A stretch of 64,000 nt of DNA. Origin: Daucus carota subsp. sativus. Its lineage: Eukaryota > Streptophyta > Magnoliopsida > Apiales > Apiaceae. The first letter of the stretch is position 1. The number at the start of each line of letters is the position of its first letter. The notes below the pieces were generated by a model. That model had not been told where the DNA came from, ran no database searches, and was given only the letters and a program-made list of their open reading frames with translations. Location: the NCBI RefSeq assembly GCF_001625215.2, contig NC_030385.2, forward strand, positions 45,285,598 through 45,349,597, given 5' to 3'. Position numbers and translations under genes: made by a program. This document shows, one piece after another, positions 22,450 through 33,842 of this stretch.

Positions 22450-22874
22450 GGTGTCATGTATTTTAATGTTTTTATAAAATATGATTAATAATATATTAAA
22501 ATTACTTTTTTAAATGAAAATTTAGATAAAATCTAACCTAAAATTTTGTTTTGGTAATTTTTTAAAAAAAATTGAAAAATTATATTTTATAAAAATATTT
22601 AAATACGTATCGAATAGCAAAAATTATGAATAAAATTAAACAGGATAAGGAGAGTATATTTTACATCAGTTCCTATCTTATCTTTCACAATTTTCTACAC
22701 TCCACTTTGTAAGTTATCAACATAGAACTATGCAAAAATTCATATAAAAACCTAGCAGATAAGATCAACATTAATACTTAACAGGCCCCGTCCGCTATAT
22801 AAGATATCAAATGTCATATTTTTACAGCAAGACAAACTCGACATCAATATTCATTATTCACATCACATTAGCTT
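22450..22874 (+). promoter_or_regulatory. Upstream region of the 149-aa protein gene, with TATA-like box
   Basis: AT-rich flank. CTATATAAG at about 22796-22804, some 70 bases before the ATG at 22875, is a plausible TATA box with a short leader. No other element is asserted. Confidence 0.5.
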
Positions 22875-24015
22875 ATGGGTTCTCTTATGGCTGGCTGGGA
22901 CTCTAACGTTCCAGATCCCAAAACTGGTTCGTAATATATTTACTTCATTTTCGTAATATTTATCGTATTAATATTTAGTATACAGACTTTTATCACGTTA
23001 AATAAATATATTTTTGCGAAATAATTTCAGTTAAGCATCAGAGGAATCGTTCACTCACGAGGGAAGAAATCGATACTTACTGGAAGTCGAAGAAGCACGA
23101 AGAAGAAGAACATACTCAACTTGTTTCTAAGGTATAAATTTTCGAGTTCCTGGAAATTTATTTTTGAATATTTCGGTTTTAATAATATTGCTCGAGTTTC
23201 GTTAAACTGATTAGTTGTTATCTCGATAGGAAGCGGGAGTTGTAAAAAATTCAAAGAGAAGTTATCAAAGATCAAGCTCTGTTCCGCTCTCAAGAGGCAA
23301 AGAAAGATTGGTGGACATGGAAAGCAAGGATGAAAATGAAGTTAGCTTGCAGAACTTGATACTTAAAAATGGCTGGTAAGTATATACGGTCACTTATCAC
23401 GAATAATTATTTTTATATTACCAATTTTAGTAAGAACATGTTGTCTATTCTTTAAGTTAGAGATTTAAAACTGTTTCTTTTATCTATGTGATAGATAAAT
23501 TGATTTAAAATCAGAAATAAATTAAAAATTGATTTAAAAACTTAGAATAAGAAGTTAGCTAAAGTACTTTTCTCAATTATCTAATCTTTTTAATCTTAAC
23601 AATTAATCATAAATCATAAATAAATTATTTTTTCTTTTATTATTAATAACTCATTAATCAGTCAAATAATCTGAAAACAAATAATTTAAATTTCATATTA
23701 TCATATTAAGTCATATTAAATACTAAGTCATAATTTTAAATTTAAGGTAAAAAATTTTAAATTGCTTAACACCCGAACTCAGATTATAAATTTTTTTCAA
23801 TAGATTGGGAAATTAATTGTCATCTTGAAGTAACTTTTTTTTGGGTGGTGTTTGATGGTTGCAGGTGGAGAAGGAGCAGTTCAGCGTTTTTGAACGAGCC
23901 TCCAGTGATTTCAGAAGAAGGCGAAAATAGACATAACAAGTATGCATCGCAGTTCCACGTGGCGGATATCGATGCCTCCAAGCCTCATCTTGCTCCAAGT
24001 GGCATTAGCACCTGA
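22875..24015 (+). CDS. Plant-specific 149-aa protein of unknown function
   Basis: Four exons: 22875-22926, 23031-23131, 23230-23375 and 23865-24015, all with GT-AG borders and one continuous frame. The N-terminus MGSLMAGWDSNVPDPKTVKH followed by QRNRSLTREEIDTYWKSKK is a recognisable conserved block of small plant proteins without known function. The middle is Ser/Arg-rich (SKRSYQRSSSVPLSR) and exon 4 begins with NGWWRRSSSAFLNEPP. There is no signal peptide or membrane segment; many charged residues suggest a soluble, partly disordered protein. The tail DIDASKPHLAPSGIST is intact. A Stowaway MITE begins 17 bases past the stop codon, so it probably lies in the 3' UTR. Confidence 0.85.
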
Positions 24016-24031
24016 TGATAATAATGTACTA

Positions 24032-24266
24032 CTCCCTCCGTCCCACTAGGTTCTTTACGGTACTTTTTGGCACGCATTTTGAGAACCCTATAAAGTATGA
24101 TTCCATAATGTCTTTTTTTTTGAAAAAAATTCTGAAAAAAAGTTTGATGTTTAAACTTTTATTCAAAAGAAAAAAATTTAAAAAGAAAATTATTAAACTA
24201 TACTTTAAAAGAGCCTCAAAATGCGTGCAAACAGTGAGCGTAAGCTTCCTGTTGGGACGGAGGGAG
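24032..24266. mobile_element. Stowaway (Tc1/mariner) MITE, 235 bp
   Basis: Ends CTCCCTCCGTCCC and GGGACGGAGGGAG, flanked by TA (24030-24031, 24267-24268), with AT-rich arms pairing over most of the element. It accounts for overlapping short frames on both strands here. Confidence 0.93.
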
Positions 24267-24998
24267 TAGTAAACTGCACCCACCCATGCCTGTCCAAAAA
24301 TAATTTGTGTATATATGGGTCACTGGGTGCACTTGTGTCACGTATGACTCTCGAGGGCTGCAGTAAAATATAATGGCAATGTATAGAGGTTCGGCTGAGT
24401 GTAAACGGTAAAATAACGTAATTTAATATGATAAGTTGGAGTTTAAAATATTTGTTTAAATAATTTTAATTTATTAATAATTTATTGATTATTAAAATTA
24501 TAATAATCTAATAAAAGTGATTCATGGATAATTTATAAATTATTATTGATAATTTTTATCAAATTTTTTTTCCAGAAAATTAAGTCAAAAGGACACAGTT
24601 TACTACTACGATACCTACATGGAACTCAACCATCTAAAGTCCTAAAGAAAACTAAGAGGCTTAACAAACCATATGTTTTAGAATCTGCTGTGTAAGGTCA
24701 TAACAGGATCTTTTCCTAAACCGAGCTTTTTTTAACTCTGTTTCAGACAGACAACGTAGAAAGAAAACCAGAAGAGCAAGAAAATTAAGAGGAGCCTCAG
24801 AGGTGAGTTTTTAATTACACATAGCCCTGCTAGAGTACCACGTACCTCGATATCATTATAGCGATCGAGAACGAATCTGTTATGGGAGCTTCGATGCTAG
24901 TCATGTTACTCAGAATTAGAAATTGTTGATTTTCATTTATCATTATTCATGACCAGTGTTGTAGAAAACGAGAATCAAATTTAATCGGTAAAAACATA
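24267..24998. other. Intergenic DNA and leader of the CIP7-like gene
   Basis: AT-rich. Toward the right a purine-rich leader (about 24740-24802) ends at a strong donor (CAGAG|GTGAGT), which fits a non-coding first exon of the CIP7-like gene. No other exon seen. Confidence 0.45.
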
Positions 24999-25298
24999 CT
25001 CCCTCTGTCTCTCTCATTTCTTTACCGTTATTATTTTGGGATGTACTTCTCATTTCTTTACGTTATTATAAATAGTAAGTTTTTCCCTCATTACACCAAC
25101 TATCTTCCCCTACTATATATTTAACAATAAAAACTACTATTACACCCACTACTTTCCTCCACTATCTCAAATCTATTATTAAATATTGATAGGTCCCACC
25201 ACTTTACCCAATTTTCATTTAACTTTACTCATTTTTTATACATTGTTTTGGTCTCCGTGTCCACCTCCAATGTAAACAATTGAGGGGGACGGAAGGAG
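24999..25298. mobile_element. Stowaway MITE, 300 bp, in probable 5' UTR intron
   Basis: Ends CTCCCTCTGTC and GGGGGACGGAAGGAG with TA duplications at 24997-24998 and 25299-25300. It shares internal blocks (TTCTTTAC, GGTCCCACCACTTT) with the element at 45192-45467 in opposite orientation. Confidence 0.9.
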
Positions 25299-26128
25299 TA
25301 ATATAAGATTAATTGAAAAATCAAAGATTTAATCATCGAGCTAAAAGTATGAATTAATCAGTAATTAATCACCGACTTTTAACTATCGCCACGGACGTCC
25401 TAGCCAGGACTTAGCTGTCAGGGATCAGCTTCCGTATATCAAAAACAACCCTTAACAAATGTTGTTAAGTTCTTCACAAATCAAATTTAATTAGTCCGAA
25501 AACCAGAAAGCTATCTGTGAACATACCCGTACCTTAATCAATAATGGCGGTGGGTGGGTGTCTCCTCCTCTCCTATTGAGAGGTGCAGTTGCTACATTCA
25601 TCTGCCTTCATGGCTCCCACGTGAACGCCTTAGTTAGATACTCCACGTTTATGTACACAGTTAAATCTCGATGAATGAATACCTTTATATATATATTTGT
25701 TAAAAATTATGAATTTATTCAAGTCAGATATACACCGTCTTTGTCATGCTGGGATCGAGAAAAATATTAATTTATCGAGAAATAGCAAAATACAGTACTG
25801 ATATCTTCAGATACCAGTACTAGTCCGGATTATATAGAAGATTACATATGAAATTGTGATACTCCTAGTTTAGTTTATAAAAGCATAAGTCCTGTTTCAA
25901 AATTCGGCACTTACCTGATTTTAGAAAAGGACTCGGTATTTGACCTGGGTTGTGCCATCAACTCACTGGGTGAATTGTATACTACACCAAACCAAGGTAA
26001 TTTTTAGTGTCGGCATCTACTTACTAGATTCTAAATCTGGATCTTTCTGTAGAAAGAACAATCTTAAATACATATAGTTGTTCTGGTTCTTCATTAGGCC
26101 ATTGCTGAATTTTTGTATGCATTCAGTT

Positions 26129-29100
26129 ATGAACTCGAGAACTCGTCTTGATTATGCAGTCTTTCGGCTTACCCCTACCAGAACCAGGTTAGCCGCCCAT
26201 GCACCAGCTGCTTCATATTGCATGCTCATATCAATTTTTCTACTCTGATTAACAATTTTGTTATGTTCTGAATATTGGCTACACAAGGTGCGATCTGATC
26301 ATTTTCGGAGGCAATGCAAGCGAAAAATTAGCTTCTGGATTGCTGGAACCATTCGTCTCTCATCTCAGCTTCGCTAAACATCAGATTTCTAGAGGTGGTT
26401 ACTCCATTAGTCTCCAACCTTCTCAAATTTCTCCTTGGTTCACAAAAGCAACTTTAGAAAGGTGACTATTAGCCTCATTTCTATACAACGCATAATGCTA
26501 CATGCATAAAATTGGGTACAAAATTTTGCACAAATTGATATGACAATTGAGGTGGAATGTTTAAATTGGTGCTGTTTATGTGAATACCGGGGCTCATTCC
26601 AATCAAAATGTAACACATGTCATTTTGTGAAATATTTTGTGCATGAAGCATTTTCCAGTACTAACCGGGAAGATCTTTCAAATTTATACTCACTTCTTTG
26701 CGGATCAGGTTTGTGAAATTCGTTGGCACGCCTGAAGTTCTTGAGAGATTCGTTTCGTTAGAGCAAGAGCTTGCTCAGATTAAAACTTCTGCTGTATCAA
26801 ATGAATCTAAAAAGGTATCTTTTTTATTATTGTTGCATATAAACATTACAACATAAGTAATTGTGTCAAAAAATCTGAAAGCTTACAAAAGTTTGTCGAT
26901 GTTTTTTAATATGATTCAGTCTAATGGCGGTTCATATGGAGCTGATAATGCTATGCAAGATGAAAATTCCAAGTAAGATCATCTTTCTGTTTATCCTATT
27001 GCATATGATAGCTATAGTTTCTTCTAGAGCAACTATTTTTCTTGCTGATGACAGGGATCATCTTAAGCATGTTCTGGAATCTCGAAAAGCTGTACTCCAG
27101 AAAGAAGAGGCAATGGCTTATGCACGAGCTTTAGTAGCAGGATTTGAGATGGATCATATCGACGACCTCATCTTTTTTGCTGATGCTTTTGGAGCTTCGC
27201 GTTTAAGGTTGCAATTACCAGTGTTTTAGTTATTTGATTTTGAATTTTCAAGCACAGCCTGTTCACCTAAGTGAATTTGTTCATTTGAGTTTAGATTACA
27301 AGATTACACCAAGGTCAGTGCTAATTTCTTAGCCTTCTGAAGTATGATTACCACTGCCACTTTTCCTACTCAGGGTAGCATGTCTAAACTTCAAGGCATT
27401 ATGCAATAAAAAGAATGGTGATGGCTTGTGGAGGAACGACGTACCAACAAAGGATGATGAATCTAGCCCAGCATTCATGATTAATGCTCAGGAGGGTAGG
27501 CTCTTTACAAGGAAACCGACTGAACCAATTGATGTATCAGCACCAAAATCAACTGCAAGTCATGCTAATGTTGACAATAACCAAGGTAATTGAAAATTTT
27601 CTGAGTCTGTAATCTGATTTCACCTTGTGAGTTGGGACTGCTAAAACAGATGGACCAGTGAAAAAAAGTTATGTTATGTTAGAAAGAGATATTTTGCTCA
27701 TGCTCTTATAAAAAAAAACTAATTCTCCTTATTAGCATTCTGTTTTTTTGCGAAAATGAAGTACAATGAAATGGTTGTCTGCAACAGATGCAAAGTTGCA
27801 AATACTACGGACAGATCAACTTCTGCAGTACATGCACAGTTTTCAGTACCCTGCATTTTCTCATATGCCTCGGTATCCTGGAGATCAGTACCCTGGTATT
27901 CAGGCCTCTAGGTATTATGCAGGACATATGTCTGGGACCCGGGACATTGGAAATGATATCCTGGGTCTTGATGAAGGCCACAATCATAAATATTCTTCTA
28001 GGACAAGAGTAAGGTATTTACGTGGTAAATCATCACGGGCTGCAGAACAAGAGGGTAACTGTGTTACCAGTGATTCCAGTTCTGGGAGTGGTTCTTTAGA
28101 CAAGTATGAGAAGTATGGGAAAAGCTACCCTTCAACTAAGAAAATTCATATGAGAAAATATAGGAAGAAGTCTTTAAGAAAGGTCATTATTAGAAACGTC
28201 AAGTATAGTACATCTACGAATGACAGGGAGGGGGGCACTTCCTTGATTTCATCCGATGAGGATGAATCCATCAACGTAAATTCCCTTAAAGAAAAGGAGC
28301 AGGAAGCTGCTGGATCATCTACGAGACACATTGGATCAAGTCAAAGTCTTGAAAGAACAGAAGGAAGCAAGAGTAATAAACATGTACATGGACAAGATGA
28401 TGTTTCAGCACAAGAAACTGGCAGTGCAGGTTTTAAAGTTTCTGAAGGGGAGAAAAGCAATGTGAACTGGGATACCTTTCAGAATCTTTTGATGAAGCAA
28501 GCAACTTCGAGGTCTAATGTTATGGATCCTCAGTCTCTGCAGAAAAAATATCTTACAACGAAAAGGCCAGGTGAAAAATTGTCATTTGCTTCTAGATTGG
28601 AGCCTCACGAAAGGTTAAAACATGGTGGGAGGGACAAAGTTTCTGAGTATGATACGAAAGCTTGGAATCCTGAGATGGATCATGGAAATAGTAATCTACT
28701 TACTAAAGCCGTTAAAAACCACACCCTTGGTAAGCCAATTAGGTCTGTTGATGCTAACCTGGCATCTCATGGTAAGCAAGCCACAAGACCAGCCAGTGGA
28801 GCTCATGAAAGAAACTACACTAACAAGGAGACAAAATCTAATATGTTAACCTCTTCTTTTAGGAAAAGAATGTCTGAGATTATAACGAGAAGAGAAAACC
28901 CTGGTGGAAGCAGAACTTTTGTTCATAAGAGCAAGCTGGACCAGGTATTCTATGATTATTCACAGATGTTGATTGGTATTTTATAGTTGCATACTTGCAA
29001 GTCAATTTGCTTTTCTGATTCCTCTTTCTTGTTTCCTAATCACAGGAAGAAGAAAAAAGAAGGAGAATGGAAGAATTAGTGACTCGTCGCCAAAACAGAA

Positions 29101-30011
29101 TTGCTGAAAGAAGCTCGAGCAAAGGTATGATCACTTCTAAGTCAACAAAGGAGATTTTACAAGAGAGAAAGAAAACAGGCACTGAGTCCATGATGAAACA
29201 AAAGGTAAATGTCCGAGGTTCCTCTTCTGGTATTGATAAACCGCAAAAACCAATCTTTAGGAGTTCTACCATTGATCGTCTGGCTGCTTCACGGATAACT
29301 CATGAACTCTCTTCTGGCAAACATGGAAGGAACAACACAAAAGGAAGTGATGGTGAGATTTTTCCATCTGATAAGACACCTAGAGTTGGAAATAAAAAAT
29401 TAAGTAATGCCACAAAGAATTCAGAAAAAAATAGAGGCCAAGATGCATCAAGTACTTTATCTTATCCCGCATCTAAAACCCTGGAAAAGAAGGATAGCAT
29501 GACAACATTGCCACAAGACTTCAGTACTTTGGGTAAAACTCAACCTTTTAATAATTTTAGGAAATCTGATAACTCTGCAGAGTTGTGCATTAAATTGTCG
29601 GTCGAGAAGAGTATTAGCATAAGTTCACAAGGCAATGCTTTTGACGAGAATGGAGGCACTGGCACATCAAGAATTGGAAACTTCAAAGTGCTGACTGATA
29701 GCCAATCTGAAAAATCAGATCATATGAAAGGTGACAATAAGATAACACCAAAGGCACTTGATGTTCATGAAAAGAAGAGAGCTTCTAGCAACTTTGGCCA
29801 AGAAAGTTTTGTTGAACCTATAATTCCTCATGAACAGATATATACTACAGGTGAAGCAGAATTTTCAGTGATGGAAACGTCAACCCCCTCATCAGAGATT
29901 TATTCGAGGGCAGAGCCACCTCCCTCTAGAAAGAAATGGGAGACTGCTGAAGATTCTGTCAAGGCTAAACAAGGGTTCAGAAAACTTTTGTTGTTTGGTT
30001 TGACAAGTTGA
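26129..30011 (+). CDS. COP1-interacting protein 7 (CIP7)-like protein
   Basis: Eight coding exons: 26129-26187, 26288-26461, 26709-26814, 26920-26972, 27055-27207, 27374-27585, 27788-28944 and 29046-30011; 959 aa in one frame. The conserved N-terminal domain starts [20 protein letters not shown] and continues with [46 protein letters not shown] and, in exons 5-6, [20 protein letters not shown] and [11 protein letters not shown]. The rest is Ser/Lys-rich and probably disordered, with a helical [23 protein letters not shown] near exon 8's start and a terminal [16 protein letters not shown]. Arabidopsis CIP7 binds COP1 and promotes light-regulated genes in the nucleus; that role here is inferred by family. 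The C-terminus stops soon after KLLLFG, shorter than I recall for relatives. Confidence 0.88.
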
Positions 30012-30243
30012 AACTATCCTTTGAATTTTATGCATACAGTTAATTTGTTATGTGAGCGCCTGAGCCAAATCTTCCATTACTTAAGGACATATTGAAAAGA
30101 GTCTTTATTAATCAACTAAAATGTCATATTCTACTAAATTTCAAGGAAATAACTAAAACCATCTGGCAATGTTTTATGCAAACAGAAAATGCAGCACAAA
30201 CAAAAGGCAGTTTGTTGAATGCGCACACTAATGTCCTCATAAG

Positions 30244-32258
30244 CTAGTAATGTCTCGCGATCAGCCTTTCTATCATGTTTCTGTTTGAATATTTCTGCGC
30301 AGATTTTTTTTTCATATCTGTGAATTTCACAACCAAGTCATCATAGTCAGGAAGCTTTGGGTGGACATGGCTAAAGCTAGGCTTTCGATCACTGGCTTTC
30401 TTTTGAGTTTCAGCTACAATTTCTGATGAACTCTGCCACCCACGGTTTTTGGTAACTGATATATCTTCAGACTCCAATTCATTTCTGAATGTAGCACCTT
30501 GTTGTCTCCTGTTCGTCTTGCTATATCTCGCCCTTTGAGATTCTGGAACAATGTCCTGGCCACTTTTGAATGATATTCGCAAGCAAGCTATGTTCTCTTC
30601 ATTCACTACATCATTCATCAGTTGATGCTTCACATCCTCTGGCACGACGAGTTTTCTGCTTAAATATTGCTTTATTTGAGGATAGACATTGTTTCCAGGT
30701 CCCAATTCAACACAATTCCTTTCAAACCCCTGGCCTAGATGTTTCTTAAACATGTTTCTCATACTATGAAGCTCCGGGACATCACCACATCTTGAAGCAG
30801 CATATATTAAACTCGACACTGCTTCATGAACATCATCTGACAATTCACTGTGCTCAAAATGATATCAATATACAGCCACTTTAAACTAACAATCATTAAT
30901 TGATGAACTCGTTCTTTATTGTAATTACCTGCTACAACTGCTCATCGGATCATAGTTGAGGTAAACGCAGTCACAAAATTGATAAAGTTGGGCATATGCT
31001 GAGACCATAAACTGCTCTTTACATATTCGTTCAACCTGCAGATCATTCATCTGTCAGTGTGGACTTAAACATAAACTAGCGCTAAAATAAATCAAAAATC
31101 TTTTCTTTACATATTCGTTCAACCTGGAGATTATTCATCTGTCAGTGTGGACTTAAACATAAACTAGCACGAAAATAAATTACAAATCTTTTCTTTACCT
31201 ATTCGTTCAACCTGCAGATTATTCATCTGTCAGTGTGGACTTAAACATAAACCAGCACGAAAATAAATTAAAAGTCTTTTCTAGTGAAACATTAACCTTC
31301 GACCATGCCTCTTCGTGTAGGCCAATCCGCAGAAGCTGAGCAACATCAGACCGCCAGATTCTTATATTGGCCTTTCTCCTGCTCATGTTCGCGATCAAAC
31401 TACATTTGGCTTGGTTAATCAAACTTTTCCTGCAGTCATGTTTATTTTCAATGTCATCACAAGCATACCAGAACTCGAATTTATTTCAACTCAGAATACC
31501 ATGAGGCTAAGGAAAAAATTGCTTAGGGGTGCTTAATAAAATTTTTTAGCTCCTTCTGGTTCCGCCACTGCTGGACCTATTGTATCACCAATAGGAGTGA
31601 TTATTATAATAGACATTCGTATCTTTTTGCTAAGGGCGCAAAATAACTGAAAAATAACCAACAAAGTACAATTTTTTTTATTAAGAGTAAAGTATATATT
31701 TAGAGCAAGTCCAAGAGATGCCCTATCTCATGTCCTAAGTTATAATTTAGGGCAATTGATGAAAAAACTTGATCCAACAATGTCCTAGTGATGCCCTATA
31801 TCACTAGGACAACCTCCCCAAGCCCTATTTTTGGGGCACATCTCTCCTTGCCCTATTCTATATTTTATTATAAATTCTCATCAACACTCTCTTTCTCTCT
31901 CTACTTTTATATTATGCTTTAATGATGAAAGAGAGTTTTTAATAATAAAATATTAGGCATATTGTGAGAATAAGGCACATTGTTGGAGTTCAAATTACTA
32001 AAGTATGTCCTAAATTACTAGGACATGATATTTTATATTATATTTGGGGCTTGAACTAGACACTCTTGGACTTGCTCTTAGTTATGTATTTTAGTAGTTG
32101 TTTCTTTCAGGATCCTAGTTCCGCCACTGAAGAAATATCCGGAGAAAAAGGTAAATCAGCGTTCGAAAAAATATTGCAGAATGTTACCGCTGGGCAGCAT
32201 TTTTCCATCTGGAACCTTGTAGCAATGCGCTAGCAAGCTGTGCCAAAGTAAACCCCAT
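30244..32258 (-). CDS. IST1-like protein (regulator of Vps4, ESCRT-III related)
   Basis: Four minus-strand exons: 32258-32188, 31429-31297, 31035-30929 and 30847-30244; 304 aa in one frame. Residues about 25-200 form the IST1 (DUF292) helical domain: KSLINQAKCSLIANMSRRKA..RSDVAQLLRIGLHEEAWSKVERI, YAQLYQFCDCVYLNY, and ELSDDVHEAVSSLIYAASRC. Family members bind ESCRT-III/VPS4 and act in multivesicular-body sorting at endosomes. The C-terminal third is basic and Ser-rich with no motif recognised. Intron 1 contains a PIF/Harbinger-like MITE. The acceptor region of exon 3 is present in three tandem copies; copy 1 is chosen because only it continues in frame into QFMVSAYAQL. It converges with the CIP7-like gene, leaving 232 bp between stops. 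Confidence 0.87.
31017..31280 (-). repeat. Three tandem copies (about 88 bp) over an intron-exon junction
   Basis: The block CTTTAC(A/C)TATTCGTTCAACC followed by ATTCATCTGTCAGTG..ACTTAAACATAAAC occurs at about 31017-31104, 31105-31192 and 31193-31280. On the minus strand each copy carries an AG acceptor followed by GTTGAACGAATA, the first bases of IST1-like exon 3. Confidence 0.92.
31703..32077. mobile_element. PIF/Harbinger-like MITE, 375 bp, inside IST1-like intron 1
   Basis: Ends GAGCAAGTCCAAGAG and CTCTTGGACTTGCTC, with a TTA duplication on both sides (31700-31702, 32078-32080). The 3-bp TTA target duplication is typical of PIF/Harbinger (Tourist-type) elements. Internal motifs are shared with the element at 20446-20819. 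Confidence 0.88.
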
Positions 32259-33028
32259 TGTTGTCTCTGGTCTGTCTAGTAATGTATCAGTGTATCAGCT
32301 TTGTAGTTTTTTGCAGTAAATTGTTACAAGATGAAGGTATTTTATATACAGTAAAAAAAGTCGTGGGTATGGTAATTAATAACAATCGCGGAAAGTTGAA
32401 AATTGACTGAGCATTGCTTTCCTTGTTTATGTTTGTTTAGTCTGTTTAGACACTGCAAGTCTGCAACATTAGTAGTAAGGCAAGTAGTGAGTAAATATCA
32501 GAAAGTTGAAGGGATATATTTTTGGTACAAGAGCGAAGTACAATTTTAATCAATACAATGAATATCTTCTTTATATTTTATTTTTGAAATTCAAATATTT
32601 ATTTATTTAAAAATATATAAACAAAAAAATTTAATGCACATATCAAATTATAATATTAACACGAATAAGTCGTCATCATTTTAAATATGTTTCTTAATAT
32701 AAACTCTTAATCAAATAAAAAAATAATTGTTTGAAATCGTTCGGTTACGCTTAATATGTAAAAATCGACCCGATAATTCAATAAAGGTTTTATCAATAAA
32801 TTTTTTTCTCAATTAAATATACATCACGTAAGTTACCTTTTTAAATTTTACTCTGCGGGATTTGTTTTATTATAAAAGTTTTTTAAATATATTTTTATAT
32901 GTTTATATATGGAAATTGCACGTTCTTTATTCAAAGAAATGTAGTATCCATTTGTTTTAGACTTTTAGTGACATCATCAATAATTTTTCAATTTTAAAAT
33001 ACGCACATATTTCAATAGGAAGAAATAT

Positions 33029-33062
33029 AGTCTCCATTTTTTTTTTAAACCAGTCTCCATTT
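33029..33062. repeat. Poly(T) micro-insertion with 11-bp target duplication
   Basis: AGTCTCCATTT is at 33029-33039 and 33052-33062; the insert is a T run plus AAACC, i.e. GGTTT plus poly(A) on the minus strand. Confidence 0.7.
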
Positions 33063-33189
33063 GATTCAGATCATAAATAATTTTTAAATTTTAAAATATG
33101 CACTTCAATGGGACAAAGTCGGCCCAAAGCAGAAAAAAGTTCTCCTGAACAATGCAAAATCAGCCTAGCAACCAAAATAAAGAAAAATA

Positions 33190-33408
33190 CTCTCTGTTTT
33201 GATATATAGGTGGCTTGATATTTTAGCACGTATTTGTAAGTGCTTTGACCGTAGAGTTAAAATTATTATTTATAAATTTTTTTTAATAAAAATGTAAAAT
33301 TAATATTACAATTTATAAAAGAAAATTTTAAAAATAACAGTTTTAATTAAGCGGTCAAAAGACATAGAAGTGTGTGCCAAAAAGTCAAGCGGTCTATATT
33401 AAAAGGAG
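33190..33408. mobile_element. Decayed Stowaway MITE
   Basis: Ends CTCTCTGTTTTGATATATAGG and its partner CTATATTAAAAGGAG, with TA at both flanks (33188-33189, 33409-33410). It shares the GTG(T/C)GCCAAAAAGTCAA-type block with the element at 35680-35914. Confidence 0.75.
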
Positions 33409-33842
33409 TAAGTAAAACGTGAAAGGGGTCGAAAAGGCAAACTGCTCCGCGACTTTCCAAAAATCCACATAATGCAAAAATCTAAACCCCGAAAATCAAG
33501 AAATCTCTTCAAAAAAATAGGACCGAATCAGATTCGCAGTACGAGGTTGCGTAAAGTGCAGGCATAACTCGTTAGTACGTGGCACATAGGCCAGAAGCCC
33601 AGAATGTAAAAATCTTGACTTACACGACTGATATTAAATTGTAAGGAGAAATATATCCATCATTACACGATCCATATCGCTATCCATCGTCCGTTTTTAA
33701 CTTTAATTGTTCTTCTGTCTCGATCGACCTATTTTCGGTGTAGATAAATATCGGTATATTTATTTATCGTTCTGCATTAAATATTTCAACTCTTCTTTAT
33801 TTTTCTGAGCGTGCTGATTGTTGAAGCTTCTGCATTGAAGTG

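Larger units (their letters stand above)
32259..33842. promoter_or_regulatory. Shared upstream region of IST1-like and DUF1218 genes
   Basis: Divergent intergenic DNA. It is AT-rich and contains a poly(T) micro-insertion (33029-33062) and a decayed Stowaway MITE (33190-33408). Leader sequence of the DUF1218 gene is likely from about 33700. No protein-coding exon was seen. Confidence 0.45.

Noticed and set aside
24015-24283. Overlapping 84-aa frames on both strands
   Set aside because: They lie inside a Stowaway MITE and mirror each other because of its inverted arms.
31105-31280. Additional IST1-like exons in the duplicated blocks
   Set aside because: Only copy 1 continues in frame into the conserved domain; the other copies reach stops.
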